Assembly (NCBI RefSeq): GCF_017875235.1
Contig: NZ_JAGGMI010000007.1
Coordinates: 124,001 to 188,000 of the forward strand
DNA: 64,000 nucleotides
Source of the DNA: Asticcacaulis solisilvae
Lineage (GTDB): Bacteria > Pseudomonadota > Alphaproteobacteria > Caulobacterales > Caulobacteraceae
Direction of reading: 5' to 3'
Program-made: the position numbers and the translations under genes
The notes under the pieces: generated by a model
Databases searched by the model: none
Told to the model about the DNA's origin: nothing
Seen by the model: only the letters and a program-made list of their open reading frames with translations
Shown here: piece by piece, positions 25,455 through 34,676 of the stretch
Numbering within the stretch: the stretch's first letter is position 1
Layout of the letters: the number at the start of each line of letters is the position of its first letter

Positions 25455-26864
25455 GTGGCCGAGGACCAGAATTTCGACGTAGTCATCATCGGTGGCGGGC
25501 CGGGTGGATACAATGCCGCCGTCCGTGCCGGACAGCTGGGCCTGAAGACCGCCATCGTCGAGATGCGCGGGGTGCTGGGCGGCACCTGCCTGAACGTCGG
25601 CTGCATGCCGTCGAAGGCGCTGCTGCACGCGTCGGAGCTGTTTGAAGCGGCGTCGTCCGAGTTCGCCAGCATCGGTATTGAGGTGCCGGCGCCGAAGCTG
25701 AACCTCGTCCAGATGATGAAGGCCAAGCAGGACAGCGTCACGGCGCTGACCAAGGGCGTCGAATTCCTGATGAAGAAGAACAAGGTGACCTACTTCGTCG
25801 GTCGCGGGACGATCGCTGGCCAGGGCCGGGTGACGGTCACGGGCAATGACGGTGCGACGCAGACGCTTGTCACCAAGAACATCGTCATCGCCACCGGCTC
25901 CGAGCCTACACCTTTGCCAGGCGTCGATGTCGACCAGAAGCAGATTGTCGATTCCACCGGCGCGCTGTCGCTGCCGTCCGTGCCGAAGTCGCTGGTCGTC
26001 GTTGGGGCAGGCATCATCGGCCTGGAGCTCGGTTCGGTGTGGCGCCGCCTGGGCGCCCAGGTCACCGTCGTCGAATTCCTTGACCGCATCACGCCGGGCA
26101 TGGACACTGAAGTCGCGACCGCCTTCCAGAAGGCGCTTGTCAAGCAGGGCGTCAGCTTCAAGCTGGGCACCAAGGTGACCAAGGCCGCTACGGGCGCCAA
26201 GGGCGTCGAGCTGACACTGGAACCTGCCGCCGGCGGTGCGCAGGAAAAGGTCACGGCCGACGTCGTCCTCGTCGCTATTGGCCGCCGTCCCTTCACCAAA
26301 GGGCTGGGGCTGGAAACGGTTGGTGTCACGACCGATCAACGCGGTTTCATCCCGACCAACCACTTCAAGACGGCAGCGCCGGGCGTATGGGCCATCGGTG
26401 ACGTCATTACTGGTCCGATGCTGGCGCACAAGGCCGAAGAAGACGCGGTGGCCTGTATCGAACTGATCGCCGGCAAGGCGGGTCACGTCGACTACAACCT
26501 GGTCCCGAGCGTTGTCTACACCTTCCCGGAAGTTGCCTGGGTCGGCCAGACCGAAGACCAACTCAAGGCGGCCGGCGTGCAGTACAAGGCCGGCAAGTTC
26601 CCGTTCACGGCCAACAGCCGCGCCAAGATCAACCACGAGACCGAAGGCTTCGTGAAGTTCCTGGCCGACGCCAAGACCGACAAGGTGTTGGGCGTGCACA
26701 TGATGGGCCCACAGGTCGGTGAAATGGTCGGCGAAGTCTGCGTGCTGATGGCCTTTGGTGGCGCGTCGGAAGACCTGGCGCGCACCTGCCACCCGCACCC
26801 GACGCGTTCGGAAGCCGTCCGCCAGGCGGCCATGGGCGTCGAAGGCTGGACGATGCAAGCTTAA
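25455..26864 (+). CDS. lpdA: dihydrolipoyl dehydrogenase (E3)
   Basis: 469 residues from GTG 25455, with AGAGGG upstream and the family opening VAEDQNFDVVIIGGGPGGYNAA. Reoxidises the dihydrolipoyl group of E2 with FAD, a redox disulfide and NAD+. FAD motif GGGPGG; disulfide GGTCLNVGCMPSK; NAD motif GAGIIGLELG; C-terminal active site HPHPTRSEA. Supplies E3 to the sucAB complex; ends in a nested-repeat terminator. Confidence 0.99.
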   Translation: MAEDQNFDVVIIGGGPGGYNAAVRAGQLGLKTAIVEMRGVLGGTCLNVGCMPSKALLHASELFEAASSEFASIGIEVPAPKLNLVQMMKAKQDSVTALTKGVEFLMKKNKVTYFVGRGTIAGQGRVTVTGNDGATQTLVTKNIVIATGSEPTPLPGVDVDQKQIVDSTGALSLPSVPKSLVVVGAGIIGLELGSVWRRLGAQVTVVEFLDRITPGMDTEVATAFQKALVKQGVSFKLGTKVTKAATGAKGVELTLEPAAGGAQEKVTADVVLVAIGRRPFTKGLGLETVGVTTDQRGFIPTNHFKTAAPGVWAIGDVITGPMLAHKAEEDAVACIELIAGKAGHVDYNLVPSVVYTFPEVAWVGQTEDQLKAAGVQYKAGKFPFTANSRAKINHETEGFVKFLADAKTDKVLGVHMMGPQVGEMVGEVCVLMAFGGASEDLARTCHPHPTRSEAVRQAAMGVEGWTMQA

Positions 26865-26993
26865 ACTTATGGGGTTTGGGGCCTGCGGCCCCAAGTCTTT
26901 TTAGAACCAAAGAAAATGCCTGGCCCTAAGAGGCCAGGCATTTTCTTTGGTATCAGGTAGTCTGTGGGCGCGCGGCCCCACGCCCCATAAGTT
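26864..26993. terminator. nested inverted-repeat terminator, copy 2
   Basis: Inner hairpin has perfect 20-base arms (26906-26925 and 26932-26951) around CTAAGA. Outer arms AACTTATGGGG...GGGGCC at 26864 and GGCCCC...CCCCATAAGTT ending 26993 enclose it. It terminates lpdA and probably insulates the following gene. Confidence 0.88.
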
Positions 26994-27039
26994 GGTGTTT
27001 ATCACCAGGTCTGGTACGTTGGCGTTTGAGGGGGGAGTT

Positions 27040-27633
27040 ATGATCAGAACCGTCATACTAAGCACTATCGCTTTGGGGCTTTCGGCCGGTGCGGCCGTGT
27101 CGCAGCCTGCCGGCACCAATGAACAGGATCCCGCCGCGGTCCTTGCTGCCCGCATGGTGCATATTGTTGAAATCGTCGAAAAGGCTCTGGTCGCCCCACT
27201 GGCCGACCTCGAAAAAAGCGCCCGCGAAGGTTACGCGCGTGACAGGCTTATTTACGGCCTGGCGCTGAAGGCTGGACGAGCAGGCCCTGGGCAGGAGAAA
27301 AAAGCCAAAAAGTGGATCAAGAAAGCCGCCAATTCGTTTGTTGGGCCTTCACGTTCTGGGCCGCCGATCCGCAAAGATGAATGGTCGTCGCCGTCTCCAC
27401 CCCCTCCGCCAGGGCGCGGCGCTGGTGGGCGGGCTTACACCCATGACTACTCGCTTACGGGTTCCGGCAGTACGATTGATCTCTCAACCCTAAATCCGGA
27501 CACCATTCTCCTGACTGAGGCCTGCGTGGACGCACTTCTAATGGCGCCCGACCGTCGCGCGAATGTCTTTGCGTGTAGTGGAGAGGCTGAATATCAGCGG
27601 CTTCTGGGGCTTATGCCGAAGAAAACGAGCTAA
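27040..27633 (+). CDS. hypothetical exported protein, possible single Sel1-like repeat
   Basis: 197 residues from ATG 27040, preceded by GAGGGGGGA. Signal peptide (IRTVILSTIALGLSAGAAVSQ). Residues about 70-105, DRLIYGLALKAG..GPGQEKKAKKWIKKAA, loosely resemble one Sel1/TPR-like helix pair; a Pro-rich linker follows and the C-terminus holds two Cys (TEACVDALL, VFACSGEAEY). Function unknown. Its last four bases overlap the convergent xerC stop. Confidence 0.72.
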   Translation: MIRTVILSTIALGLSAGAAVSQPAGTNEQDPAAVLAARMVHIVEIVEKALVAPLADLEKSAREGYARDRLIYGLALKAGRAGPGQEKKAKKWIKKAANSFVGPSRSGPPIRKDEWSSPSPPPPPGRGAGGRAYTHDYSLTGSGSTIDLSTLNPDTILLTEACVDALLMAPDRRANVFACSGEAEYQRLLGLMPKKTS

Positions 27634-28544
27634 CCTTTGGGGTGTGCGGACGCATAAGCCGCCAGCAGCTTCTCGGTATCAACCTGGGTATATTTCTGCG
27701 TTGTCGACAACGACGCATGGCCCAGCAGTTCCTGAATCGAGCGCAGGTCGGCGCCGGAACCCAGCAAATGCGTGGCAAACGAGTGGCGTAGCGCGTGCGG
27801 CGTGGCGCGGTCGCTCAAGCCCAGCCGCGAACGCATGTGCTGGACGCTGGCCTGCACGTGGCGGGGGGACAGCTCGCCGCCGCGTTTGGCGCGGAAAAGC
27901 TTGTCGGACGGCTGCAAGGTATATGGTTGCTTGGCCTTGTAGGCCTCGATGGCGTCGCGCACGGCAGGCAGGACAGGCAGGACACGCATCTTGTTACCCT
28001 TGCCGGTGACGCGCAGGGCATCGCTCAACGGCGTATCGGCCACGGTCAGAGCCAGGGCTTCGGAAATCCGCAGGCCCAGGCCGTAAAGCAGCATGTAGAC
28101 GGCCTCGTCCCGGGCGTTTTCCCAATCGTCACGATCGGCATCCATGCGGGTTTCTGCAATCAGCCCGATGGCCTGATCCAGATTGAGCGGGCGGGGCAGG
28201 GTGGCCTTCAGGCGGGGCCCGCGCAGCATGGCGACCTGGGCATTAGCCAGGTCATGATGAAGGTCCAGCCATTTGTGGAAGGTCTTGATCGCCGACACAT
28301 GCTGCGCCACCGAGCGCGGTGACAGTGGCGGATCCTTGGCGCGCAGGTGCGCCATCCAGCCGCGCAAGTCCGCTGACGAAACCGCCACCACATCATCGAG
28401 CGTTGGCTCCGCACCCAGCGTCCGCGCCAGATGTCCAAAATAGTGCCTGAGGGCATGGCCATAGGCCTCAAGGGTGCGCGGCGAACAACGCCGCTGCCCC
28501 TTAAGCCATTGTAACCATTGAAATTGCGCGTCGGCGAGATCCAT
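27630..28544 (-). CDS. xerC: tyrosine recombinase XerC
   Basis: 304 residues. N-terminal SAM-like DNA-binding domain (1-115) and catalytic domain with Arg in GLGLRISEAL, Lys in KGNKMRVLP, HALRHSFATH, and LLGHASLSTTQKYT with the nucleophilic Tyr. Resolves chromosome dimers at dif with XerD. No nearby dif-like or att site was seen and the neighbours (DUF484, priA) are its usual chromosomal context, so it is the housekeeping recombinase rather than a mobile-element integrase. Confidence 0.95.
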   Translation of the reverse strand: MDLADAQFQWLQWLKGQRRCSPRTLEAYGHALRHYFGHLARTLGAEPTLDDVVAVSSADLRGWMAHLRAKDPPLSPRSVAQHVSAIKTFHKWLDLHHDLANAQVAMLRGPRLKATLPRPLNLDQAIGLIAETRMDADRDDWENARDEAVYMLLYGLGLRISEALALTVADTPLSDALRVTGKGNKMRVLPVLPAVRDAIEAYKAKQPYTLQPSDKLFRAKRGGELSPRHVQASVQHMRSRLGLSDRATPHALRHSFATHLLGSGADLRSIQELLGHASLSTTQKYTQVDTEKLLAAYASAHPKG

Positions 28545-28879
28545 TATTGGGCCGGCGGGTACGATATAGCGTTTTGGGCGGCCTCCCCGCCCCGCCGCAA
28601 AGAATGCCGGAGACGGTGAGAGGGCTTACTCCAAACAACACCTTGTTGGGTCGGGGAGGGAGACCAAAACGACGCAAAGCGCACGTCCGCTTATACTCCA
28701 TGCGGGAACAGGTTGGGATAAGTTAAGCGTAAAGAATAAGCAAAGATTTGCTAAGTGTGCGTTACCAGAGCGTGATCATGGCGGGAACGATATGGCTTAA
28801 AACCCAGCGAACTTCGATGAGTATCGCGATAAGCGAGACTAGAACAACGCTTCCATTTAAAATCATTTCAGATTTGGCG
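28545..28879. repeat. DUF484-xerC spacer with an inverted-repeat element
   Basis: 335 bases between two genes that are usually tightly linked. It holds a 100-base inverted repeat: GTTTTGGGCGGCCTCCCCGCC at 28571 and the near-complement GGTCGGGGAGGGAGACCAAAAC ending at 28670. The remaining A/T-rich part (28680-28870) has no gene I can support and may carry the xerC promoter. Confidence 0.55.
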
Positions 28880-29572
28880 TTACAACACTGGCCAGCGATC
28901 GGCGACGCGCTCAACGACGCGGGCGACAAAGGCGACAAGTTCGGCGCCCATCTCCGGCGAGAAGCCATCGAAATCATTCGAGCCGAAAGCGACCAGGCCG
29001 GGCCGGCCTTCACGCCACAAGGCGATGCGCAGGACGGCGGCTGACTTAACGCGGCGGACATCGTCGTCGAACAGGACGCGGCAAACGCCATCCGGACCTA
29101 GCAGGCTTAACCCCTGTTCGCCGATAATGTAATCGACGCCGCCGTCATCGAGCGTCTTCCAGCCCAGCGGCACCGGGCCGGTATTTTCGAGCGCGATAGA
29201 CGCTGCGACCAGACCGAAACGGTTGCGCGCCTCTTCGTGCAGGCGGCGCGCCAGGTCGGAGTGGTTGCGCGCTTCCATCAGGCTGAGGCAGAGCGCGTGC
29301 GTCTGGCCCTGGGCGTCGAAATTGGCCTTGGCGGTGGCTTCCAGCTGGCGGCGGACGTCGAAGTCCTTGAGTGCGCGCTGTTCCAGCTTGGCCAGGGCGG
29401 CCGGTCCGAAATCGATGAGGTGGCGCGACTTGGGTTGAAGCCCCAAGGCTTCGAGCAGGGCCTTGTCGCGCAGGATGGCGTCGGCGTGCGCGACCATGTG
29501 GCGGCGGACTGCCTGCCAGTCGTCAAGATCGAGCGTCGGACTGCCGGTTTCGGTGTTCATCGCTGCCGCCAT
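28880..29572 (-). CDS. DUF484 family protein
   Basis: 230 residues. Family traits: N-terminal helix LDDWQAVRRHMVAHADAILRDKALLEALG (in part), a coiled segment LAKLEQRALKDFDVRRQLEATAKANF (in part), and a C-terminal GAF-like domain ending FVARVVERVADRW. Members precede xerC in many proteobacteria; biochemical role unknown. The start could also be the ATG four codons further in (29560). Divergent from priA with 91 bases between. Confidence 0.9.
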   Translation of the reverse strand: MAAAMNTETGSPTLDLDDWQAVRRHMVAHADAILRDKALLEALGLQPKSRHLIDFGPAALAKLEQRALKDFDVRRQLEATAKANFDAQGQTHALCLSLMEARNHSDLARRLHEEARNRFGLVAASIALENTGPVPLGWKTLDDGGVDYIIGEQGLSLLGPDGVCRVLFDDDVRRVKSAAVLRIALWREGRPGLVAFGSNDFDGFSPEMGAELVAFVARVVERVADRWPVL

Positions 29573-29663
29573 AAGAAAGTTGCCCAGAACTCTAGCCCGG
29601 CATCCTGCATCTGTGAAGCGCTTTTGCGGGTGACCTGTGTCGATTCATGCTAGAGGTGAGGGG

Positions 29664-31862
29664 ATGAGTCCCGACGCGCCCCAACTGAGTTTACTTGTTA
29701 ACCAAAGCCTTAGGGTGGCAAAGGTTGTGGTGCTGGCGCCGATGGACGCAGCGCTCGATTATCTGGTCCCGGAAGGTATGGATATTGCGCCCGGCGACCA
29801 CGTCCAGGTGCCGCTGGGCCACGCCAGGGTGCGGGGGCTGGTCATCGGTTTCGAGGCTGCGCCGGACGCGGATCTGAAGCTTAAGGCCATCCAGCAGAGG
29901 CTCGATGATCCGCCGGTGCCAGAGGCATCCCTGACCTTCTGGCTATGGGCGGCACAGTGGACCCTGACGCCGCCCGGCGTCTTTCTCGTTGGCTGCCTGC
30001 GGGCCCTGCGCGCCACCAAGGGCCAGGTGCGGATGGGTTATATCCGCAGTGACCAGGCGCCTGCGCGTATGACAAAGGCGCGCGAACGCGTGCTGGAAAC
30101 GGCCCTGCTGCCCATGGGCTTGAGCGAACTGGCGTTTGCCGCAGGGGTGTCACCTGGTGTGGTGACGGGATTGGAGAAGGATGGCGCGCTGCTAAAAGTA
30201 GAGATGCGCGACGAAGACCCGCCGCAGCCCAATCCGGACCTTGCGCCGGCTAACTTAAGCGAAGGCCAGGCGGCGGCGCATAGTCTTTTGCGCGACGAGC
30301 AGCACAAGGGAGCATTCGCGCCCATCTTGCTCGATGGCGTGACAGGTTCGGGCAAGACCGAGGTCTATCTGGAGACGGTTGCCGATGTGCTGCGCGATGA
30401 TCCCGATGCGCAGGTCCTGATCCTGCTGCCGGAAATCGCCCTGACCCAGGCAGTCATGGGGCGGTTGAAGGCGCGTTTCGGTGTCGAGGTGGCCCAGTGG
30501 CACGCCAATATCTCCAATGGCTCGCGCCGGCGCATCTGGGAGGGCGTAGCGGCAAGCAAGGTCCGGCTGGTGGTGGGCGCGCGCTCGGCGCTGTTCCTGC
30601 CCTACCAACGGCTGGGCCTGATCGTCGTCGACGAGGAACACGACAGTTCCTACAAGCAGGAGGAGGGTGTGCGTTATCATGCCCGCGACCTGGCCGTGTT
30701 TCGCGCCCGTCTCGACAACGCCATGATCATCCTGGCTTCGGCGACGCCGTCGCTGGAGACCCTGACCAATGCCGAAAAGGGCCGCTACACCTGGATAAGG
30801 CTGGAGCAGCGCCACGGCACGGCGCAACTGCCCGACATTTCGTTGATCGACATGAAGGCCCATGCGCCGGACAAGGGGCGCTGGTTGTCCGATCCGCTGG
30901 TCGGCGCCATATTGGCGACGCTGAAACGCGGCGAACAGGTCATGCTGTTCCTCAACCGCCGCGGCTATGCGCCGCTCGTGCTGTGCAAGGCATGCGGCGA
31001 GAAGATGACCTCGCCCAAGACCGATTCGTGGCTGGTCGAACACCGGTCGTCAGGCCGTCTGGTCTGTCACCTGACCGGGTTTTCGATGAAGAAGCCGGCG
31101 CGCTGTCCGCACTGCGGCGCGCAGGACAGCCTGATCTCGGTCGGGCCTGGTGTCGAGCGTATCCTCGAAGAGGTTCAGGAACGCTTTCCCGAGGCGCGCT
31201 CCGAAGTCTTCAGTTCGGACACCACGCCGGATGCGGCGACCTCGGCCAACCTGGTGCGCCGCATCGAAGACCACGAGATCGATATCGTCATCGCCACCCA
31301 GGCTGCGGCCAAGGGGCACAACTTTCCGAACCTGACCCTGGTCGGCATTGTTGACGCCGACCTGGGCCTGAAGGGCGGCGACCTGCGCGCGGCGGAGCGG
31401 ACCTTCCAGTTGCTGGCCCAGGCGACCGGCCGGGCAGGGCGCAAGGTTAAGCCGGGGCGGGCGGTTATCCAAACCTATTCGCCCGAGCACCCGGTCATGC
31501 AGGCTTTGGCGCGGCAGGATCGCGAGGCCTTCTATGCCTACGAATCGATGTCACGCGAAATGGCGAAATTCCCACCGTTCGGACGGCTAGGGGCCGTGAT
31601 CCTGCAGGCGCGCGACCAGGCGCTACTCAACCGGTTTGCGCGCGAACTGGCCCTGTTCATCCCGAACAGTGAAGGCATCGACGTCTATGGGCCGGCCGAT
31701 GCCCCGCTGGCCCTGGTGCGCGGGCAATGGCGCAAGCGCTTCCTGGTGCGCGCCGACCGCAACCGCGACCTCCAGGCGTTTCTCAATCACTGGCTGGGCG
31801 CGATCAAACGTCCCAATGCCATCCGCATGATCATCGATATCGACCCGTATAGCTTTCTGTGA
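29664..31862 (+). CDS. priA: primosomal protein N' (PriA helicase)
   Basis: 732 residues from ATG 29664 (GAGGTGAGG upstream). Restarts collapsed replication forks as a 3'-5' DNA helicase. N-terminal 3'-DNA-binding domain; Walker A GVTGSGKTE near 224-232; DEEH box in VVDEEHDSSYKQEE; C-terminal helicase motif QATGRAGR. The zinc region keeps only Cys441, 444, 468, 481 and 484, where canonical PriA has eight Cys: the third and fourth are replaced in TSPKTDSW and the sixth in HLTG. The ParDE operator begins 3 bases after its stop. Confidence 0.97.
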   Translation: MSPDAPQLSLLVNQSLRVAKVVVLAPMDAALDYLVPEGMDIAPGDHVQVPLGHARVRGLVIGFEAAPDADLKLKAIQQRLDDPPVPEASLTFWLWAAQWTLTPPGVFLVGCLRALRATKGQVRMGYIRSDQAPARMTKARERVLETALLPMGLSELAFAAGVSPGVVTGLEKDGALLKVEMRDEDPPQPNPDLAPANLSEGQAAAHSLLRDEQHKGAFAPILLDGVTGSGKTEVYLETVADVLRDDPDAQVLILLPEIALTQAVMGRLKARFGVEVAQWHANISNGSRRRIWEGVAASKVRLVVGARSALFLPYQRLGLIVVDEEHDSSYKQEEGVRYHARDLAVFRARLDNAMIILASATPSLETLTNAEKGRYTWIRLEQRHGTAQLPDISLIDMKAHAPDKGRWLSDPLVGAILATLKRGEQVMLFLNRRGYAPLVLCKACGEKMTSPKTDSWLVEHRSSGRLVCHLTGFSMKKPARCPHCGAQDSLISVGPGVERILEEVQERFPEARSEVFSSDTTPDAATSANLVRRIEDHEIDIVIATQAAAKGHNFPNLTLVGIVDADLGLKGGDLRAAERTFQLLAQATGRAGRKVKPGRAVIQTYSPEHPVMQALARQDREAFYAYESMSREMAKFPPFGRLGAVILQARDQALLNRFARELALFIPNSEGIDVYGPADAPLALVRGQWRKRFLVRADRNRDLQAFLNHWLGAIKRPNAIRMIIDIDPYSFL

Positions 31863-31864
31863 TA

Positions 31865-31879
31865 TACCAATTCTTGGTA
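31865..31879. promoter_or_regulatory. parDE operator candidate
   Basis: TACCAA-TTC-TTGGTA, a perfect 15-bp palindrome starting 3 bases after the priA stop and ending 13 bases before the parD ATG. The position fits autorepression by the ParD-ParE complex. Confidence 0.6.
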
Positions 31880-31892
31880 ACGGAGCGCGATC

Positions 31893-32147
31893 ATGGGAAA
31901 GAATACGTCCTTCGTGTTGGGCGATCATTTCGTCAGCTTTATTGATACTCAGGTCGCGGAAGGGCGCTATAGCTCGGCCAGCGATGTCGTGCGGGCGGGT
32001 TTGCGTTTGCTGGAAGCGGAAGAAGCTAAGTTGGCGGCCTTGCGCGCCGCCCTGATTGCTGGCGAAGAAAGCGGACCTGGTGAAGAGTTTGATATTGATC
32101 AGTTTCTGGCTGAGATGAACGCGGAGTACGCGGCCTTGCCGGAATGA
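31893..32147 (+). CDS. parD: ParD-type antitoxin
   Basis: 84 residues. Ribbon-helix-helix antitoxin of the ParD/CC2985 type: NTSFVLGDHFVSFIDTQVAEGRYSSASDVVRAGLRLLE is quoted only in part as FVLGDHFVSFID and GRYSSASDVVRAGLRLLE; the acidic C-terminus (EFDIDQFLAEM) should wrap the toxin. ATGA overlap with parE. Binds the upstream palindrome by family analogy. Confidence 0.93.
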   Translation: MGKNTSFVLGDHFVSFIDTQVAEGRYSSASDVVRAGLRLLEAEEAKLAALRAALIAGEESGPGEEFDIDQFLAEMNAEYAALPE

Positions 32148-32434
32148 GCCGCTTTATTCTCAGGCCATTAGCGCGCAAGGATTTAAGAGCGATCTGGCGT
32201 TACAGCGTGGAAAACTGGGGCACAGCAAAAGCCGACTCTTATCTCCGCGACATCAATCAGTTCATCGCGCGCACTTCGGACAGGCCGGATTTGGGAAAAT
32301 CCTGCGACCATATCCGGACGGGATATTTCAAAGCCAATATCGGCTCCCATGTTGTCTTCTTCACGCATCTGCCGGACGGCATAATGGTAGAGCGCATCCT
32401 CCACCAATCGATGGATTTCACACGCCACCTTTAG
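32144..32434 (+). CDS. parE: ParE-type toxin
   Basis: 96 residues of the RelE/ParE fold: FILRPLARKDLRAIWRYS, GKSCDHIRTGYFKANIGSHVVFF (in part) and VERILHQSMDFTRHL, the typical closing segment. ParE toxins poison DNA gyrase; RelE relatives cut mRNA, and the sequence favours ParE. It overlaps parD by 4 bases and the convergent 32431 gene by 4 bases. Confidence 0.93.
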   Translation: MSRFILRPLARKDLRAIWRYSVENWGTAKADSYLRDINQFIARTSDRPDLGKSCDHIRTGYFKANIGSHVVFFTHLPDGIMVERILHQSMDFTRHL

Positions 32435-33216
32435 GCCCGCATATCGAGGAACATGCCCGTCTCCGGTGCATCCTTCTTCAGGTCGCGCTCCATGTCGGCC
32501 ATGGCCTTGCGCAACTCCTTCAGTTCCTTATCCATATCCTCGAAGACCTTATCGGTGTCTTCGTCGGGCTTTTGCGCCGCCTTCTGAATACGCGCCGGCG
32601 CAAGCATCTTTTCGTCGATGTGCTTCAGGATCGCTTTCAGTTCCTTCAGGAACTCCATGCCGTCTTCGCCGAGCGACTTGCGCATGGAGCCCATCAGTTC
32701 GTCGTTCGTGACGGTATTGGCTGTGGTCTCAGCGGCCTTGACGTCGCCCTCGGGCTTGGCTGGATCAACGCCTGTGGTCATGGGCGGCACGACCGATGCG
32801 GCGGCGGATGCAACCGCGTCCATCTGCGCCTTGCCAGCTTCCTTGAACTCCTTGAGCGCGGCCTTCAATTCCTTGAAGACCTGCATCATGGCGCGCGCCA
32901 TTTCCTTGGCATTGCCAGAAAACAACTTCTTGAGGATCTTAAGCTTCTCGACGATGGCTTTGAGCTTTTCGCGGGCGCGCGTCTTGGCCTCGTTCTGGAC
33001 GCGCATTTCTGGCGTATCCATAGCTTTCGACGTCTTTTCCTGCAATTCCTTGCGGTGATCGTCGGCCTTTTTCAAAAGCTGGTATTTTTCGTTGGACATG
33101 CCGCGCGCAAGCGGACGCTCCACCACCTTGGCGGCGGGGTTGGGCGCTTCCGGGAATGGCGGAGCTGAGGGCCGGCGCACGAATGCGCTGGCGATATAAC
33201 CGTTGTCTACGTACAT
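32431..33216 (-). CDS. hypothetical coiled-coil protein
   Basis: 261 residues with GAAGGCGAAGGAC before the ATG. No signal peptide. After a Pro-rich start (FVRRPSAPPFPEAP), residues about 45-140 are a Lys/Glu-rich coiled coil, with a conserved-looking KEMARAMMQVFKELKAALKE helix; a Pro/Thr linker follows, then a second charged coiled coil from about 175 on. Family not recognised. Stands between a toxin-antitoxin pair and a glycolipid-binding gene with no functional hint. Confidence 0.75.
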   Translation of the reverse strand: MYVDNGYIASAFVRRPSAPPFPEAPNPAAKVVERPLARGMSNEKYQLLKKADDHRKELQEKTSKAMDTPEMRVQNEAKTRAREKLKAIVEKLKILKKLFSGNAKEMARAMMQVFKELKAALKEFKEAGKAQMDAVASAAASVVPPMTTGVDPAKPEGDVKAAETTANTVTNDELMGSMRKSLGEDGMEFLKELKAILKHIDEKMLAPARIQKAAQKPDEDTDKVFEDMDKELKELRKAMADMERDLKKDAPETGMFLDMRA

Positions 33217-33274
33217 GTCCTTCGCCTTCTGCGAAACGGCATGAGTTTGACACGACAGGCTTAAAACGACGTTA

Positions 33275-33802
33275 TCACGTCGTCATTTTCCAGAGATCAG
33301 GGTAGTCGGCGACAAACCCGCCTTCCGAAAACACCAGGGTTGCCTGATATTCCGGCGCCTCATAGGCGTAGGTCAGATCGTCCGTGCGCCGGTAGTATTG
33401 CCACAGGCGGACCAGTCCGGCCTGATCGGCATCCATCCAGGCAACGTGCAATTCGGCGGCTTGACCGACGGCAAGATCAAGCCGTTTGACCTGGGCGAGA
33501 TTGGTCGCCGGGGTAAAACCGAAGTCGACGTCCTTGAGCGCGTCGATCCCGGGCACGGCCACATCATCGATAAACCAGCCATTGTCGCGGCGTATATGAC
33601 GGATCGTGCCCTCGCGGTTGACCGTGGCGGATCGCGTCGACCAATCGGCTGCGTAATCAACCGTGTAGTCAATGGACACGGAAACGCCCGCTTCGATGAA
33701 GCGGGCGCTACCTTCAAGACGATATCCGTCAGTTGTGGCGAACAGGCGGCAATGGTCCGTGCCGGGCGTATCCAGCCGGGTCCATGCCGCCGAGATATCC
33801 AT
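33275..33802 (-). CDS. putative glycolipid-binding domain protein
   Basis: 175 residues from ATG 33802, inside a longer frame whose first part is antisense-shifted terC and not real. WTRLDTPGTDHCRLFATTDGYRLEGSA (in part), SVSIDYTVDYAADWSTRSATV (in part), DNGWFIDDVAVPGIDALKDVDFGFTPATN (in part) and YQATLVFSEGGFVADYPDLW match the family named putative glycolipid-binding (formerly DUF1089). Its TGATG junction with terC suggests coupled translation. Confidence 0.88.
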   Translation of the reverse strand: MDISAAWTRLDTPGTDHCRLFATTDGYRLEGSARFIEAGVSVSIDYTVDYAADWSTRSATVNREGTIRHIRRDNGWFIDDVAVPGIDALKDVDFGFTPATNLAQVKRLDLAVGQAAELHVAWMDADQAGLVRLWQYYRRTDDLTYAYEAPEYQATLVFSEGGFVADYPDLWKMTT

Positions 33803-34599
33803 CAGTGCAGCCGCGTCTTTGCGTCCGACTTGGCCTTGGCGTTGCGTGACAGCATGTTCAGGCCTTCGACCAGGGCCGAGAAGGCCATGGCGGCGTAGAT
33901 ATAGCCCTTGGGGACGTGGACACCGAAGCCGTCGGCGATCAGCACGGTGCCGATCATCAGCAGGAAGCCGAGCGCCAGCATGACGACGGTCGGGTTCTTT
34001 TCGATGAAGTTGGCCAGCGGATCCGAGGCCAGCAGCATGACCAGGACGGCGATGATAACGGCGGTCATCATGACCGGGATGTGGTCGGTCATGCCGACGG
34101 CCGTCAGGATCGAATCGATCGAGAAGACGAGGTCGAGCAGGATGATCTGGACGATGGCAGCGCCGGCATTGCTGATGACGGCATTCTTGGCGTCCATGAC
34201 GTCGTGCGTCGGGGCGGTGTCGACCGTGTGGTGGATTTCCTTGGTCGCCTTCCACACCAGGAACAGGCCGCCGGCGATCAGGATCAGGTCCTTCCACGAG
34301 AAGGAGGTTTCGAACATCGGCTCACCGTGTTCGCCGATCGGGCCGGTGAGGCCCAGGTTGAACACCTCGGCCTTCAGGCCGATGATCCAGCCGATGGTCA
34401 GAAGCAGGCCCAGGCGCATGACCAGGGCCAGGCCGATGCCGATACGGCGGGTTCTCTGGCGATCCTTCTCCGGCAGCTTGTTGGACAGAATGGAGATGAA
34501 GACCAGGTTGTCGATGCCCAGCACGACTTCCATCACCACCAGGGTAATGAGCGCCGCCCATACGCCGGGATCTGCGAGCAGGGCTGTTATAGCTTCCAT
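33802..34599 (-). CDS. TerC-family integral membrane protein
   Basis: 265 residues from ATG 34599 (GATGAGAC upstream). Seven membrane helices with the two acidic family motifs: [20 protein letters not shown] and [16 protein letters not shown], which probably bind a metal in the membrane. TerC/Alx proteins are linked to manganese export and to metalation of secreted proteins, and some to tellurite resistance; no other ter genes are here. Divergent from atpH. Confidence 0.96.
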   Translation of the reverse strand: MEAITALLADPGVWAALITLVVMEVVLGIDNLVFISILSNKLPEKDRQRTRRIGIGLALVMRLGLLLTIGWIIGLKAEVFNLGLTGPIGEHGEPMFETSFSWKDLILIAGGLFLVWKATKEIHHTVDTAPTHDVMDAKNAVISNAGAAIVQIILLDLVFSIDSILTAVGMTDHIPVMMTAVIIAVLVMLLASDPLANFIEKNPTVVMLALGFLLMIGTVLIADGFGVHVPKGYIYAAMAFSALVEGLNMLSRNAKAKSDAKTRLH

Positions 34600-34676
34600 G
34601 TAATAAGTCTCATCTGTTTGATTGCTTCGCCAATACATATAAGAATCGCCTTAAATCTCAAGGCATGGCGTCAAAA

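Noticed and set aside
27630-28544. XerC as an integrase of a genomic island
   Set aside because: No attachment repeats or phage genes are nearby, and the priA/DUF484 neighbourhood is the normal chromosomal one.
33803-34297. N-terminal part of a 340-codon minus-strand frame
   Set aside because: It is terC read in a wrong frame; only the part after ATG 33802 is a real gene.
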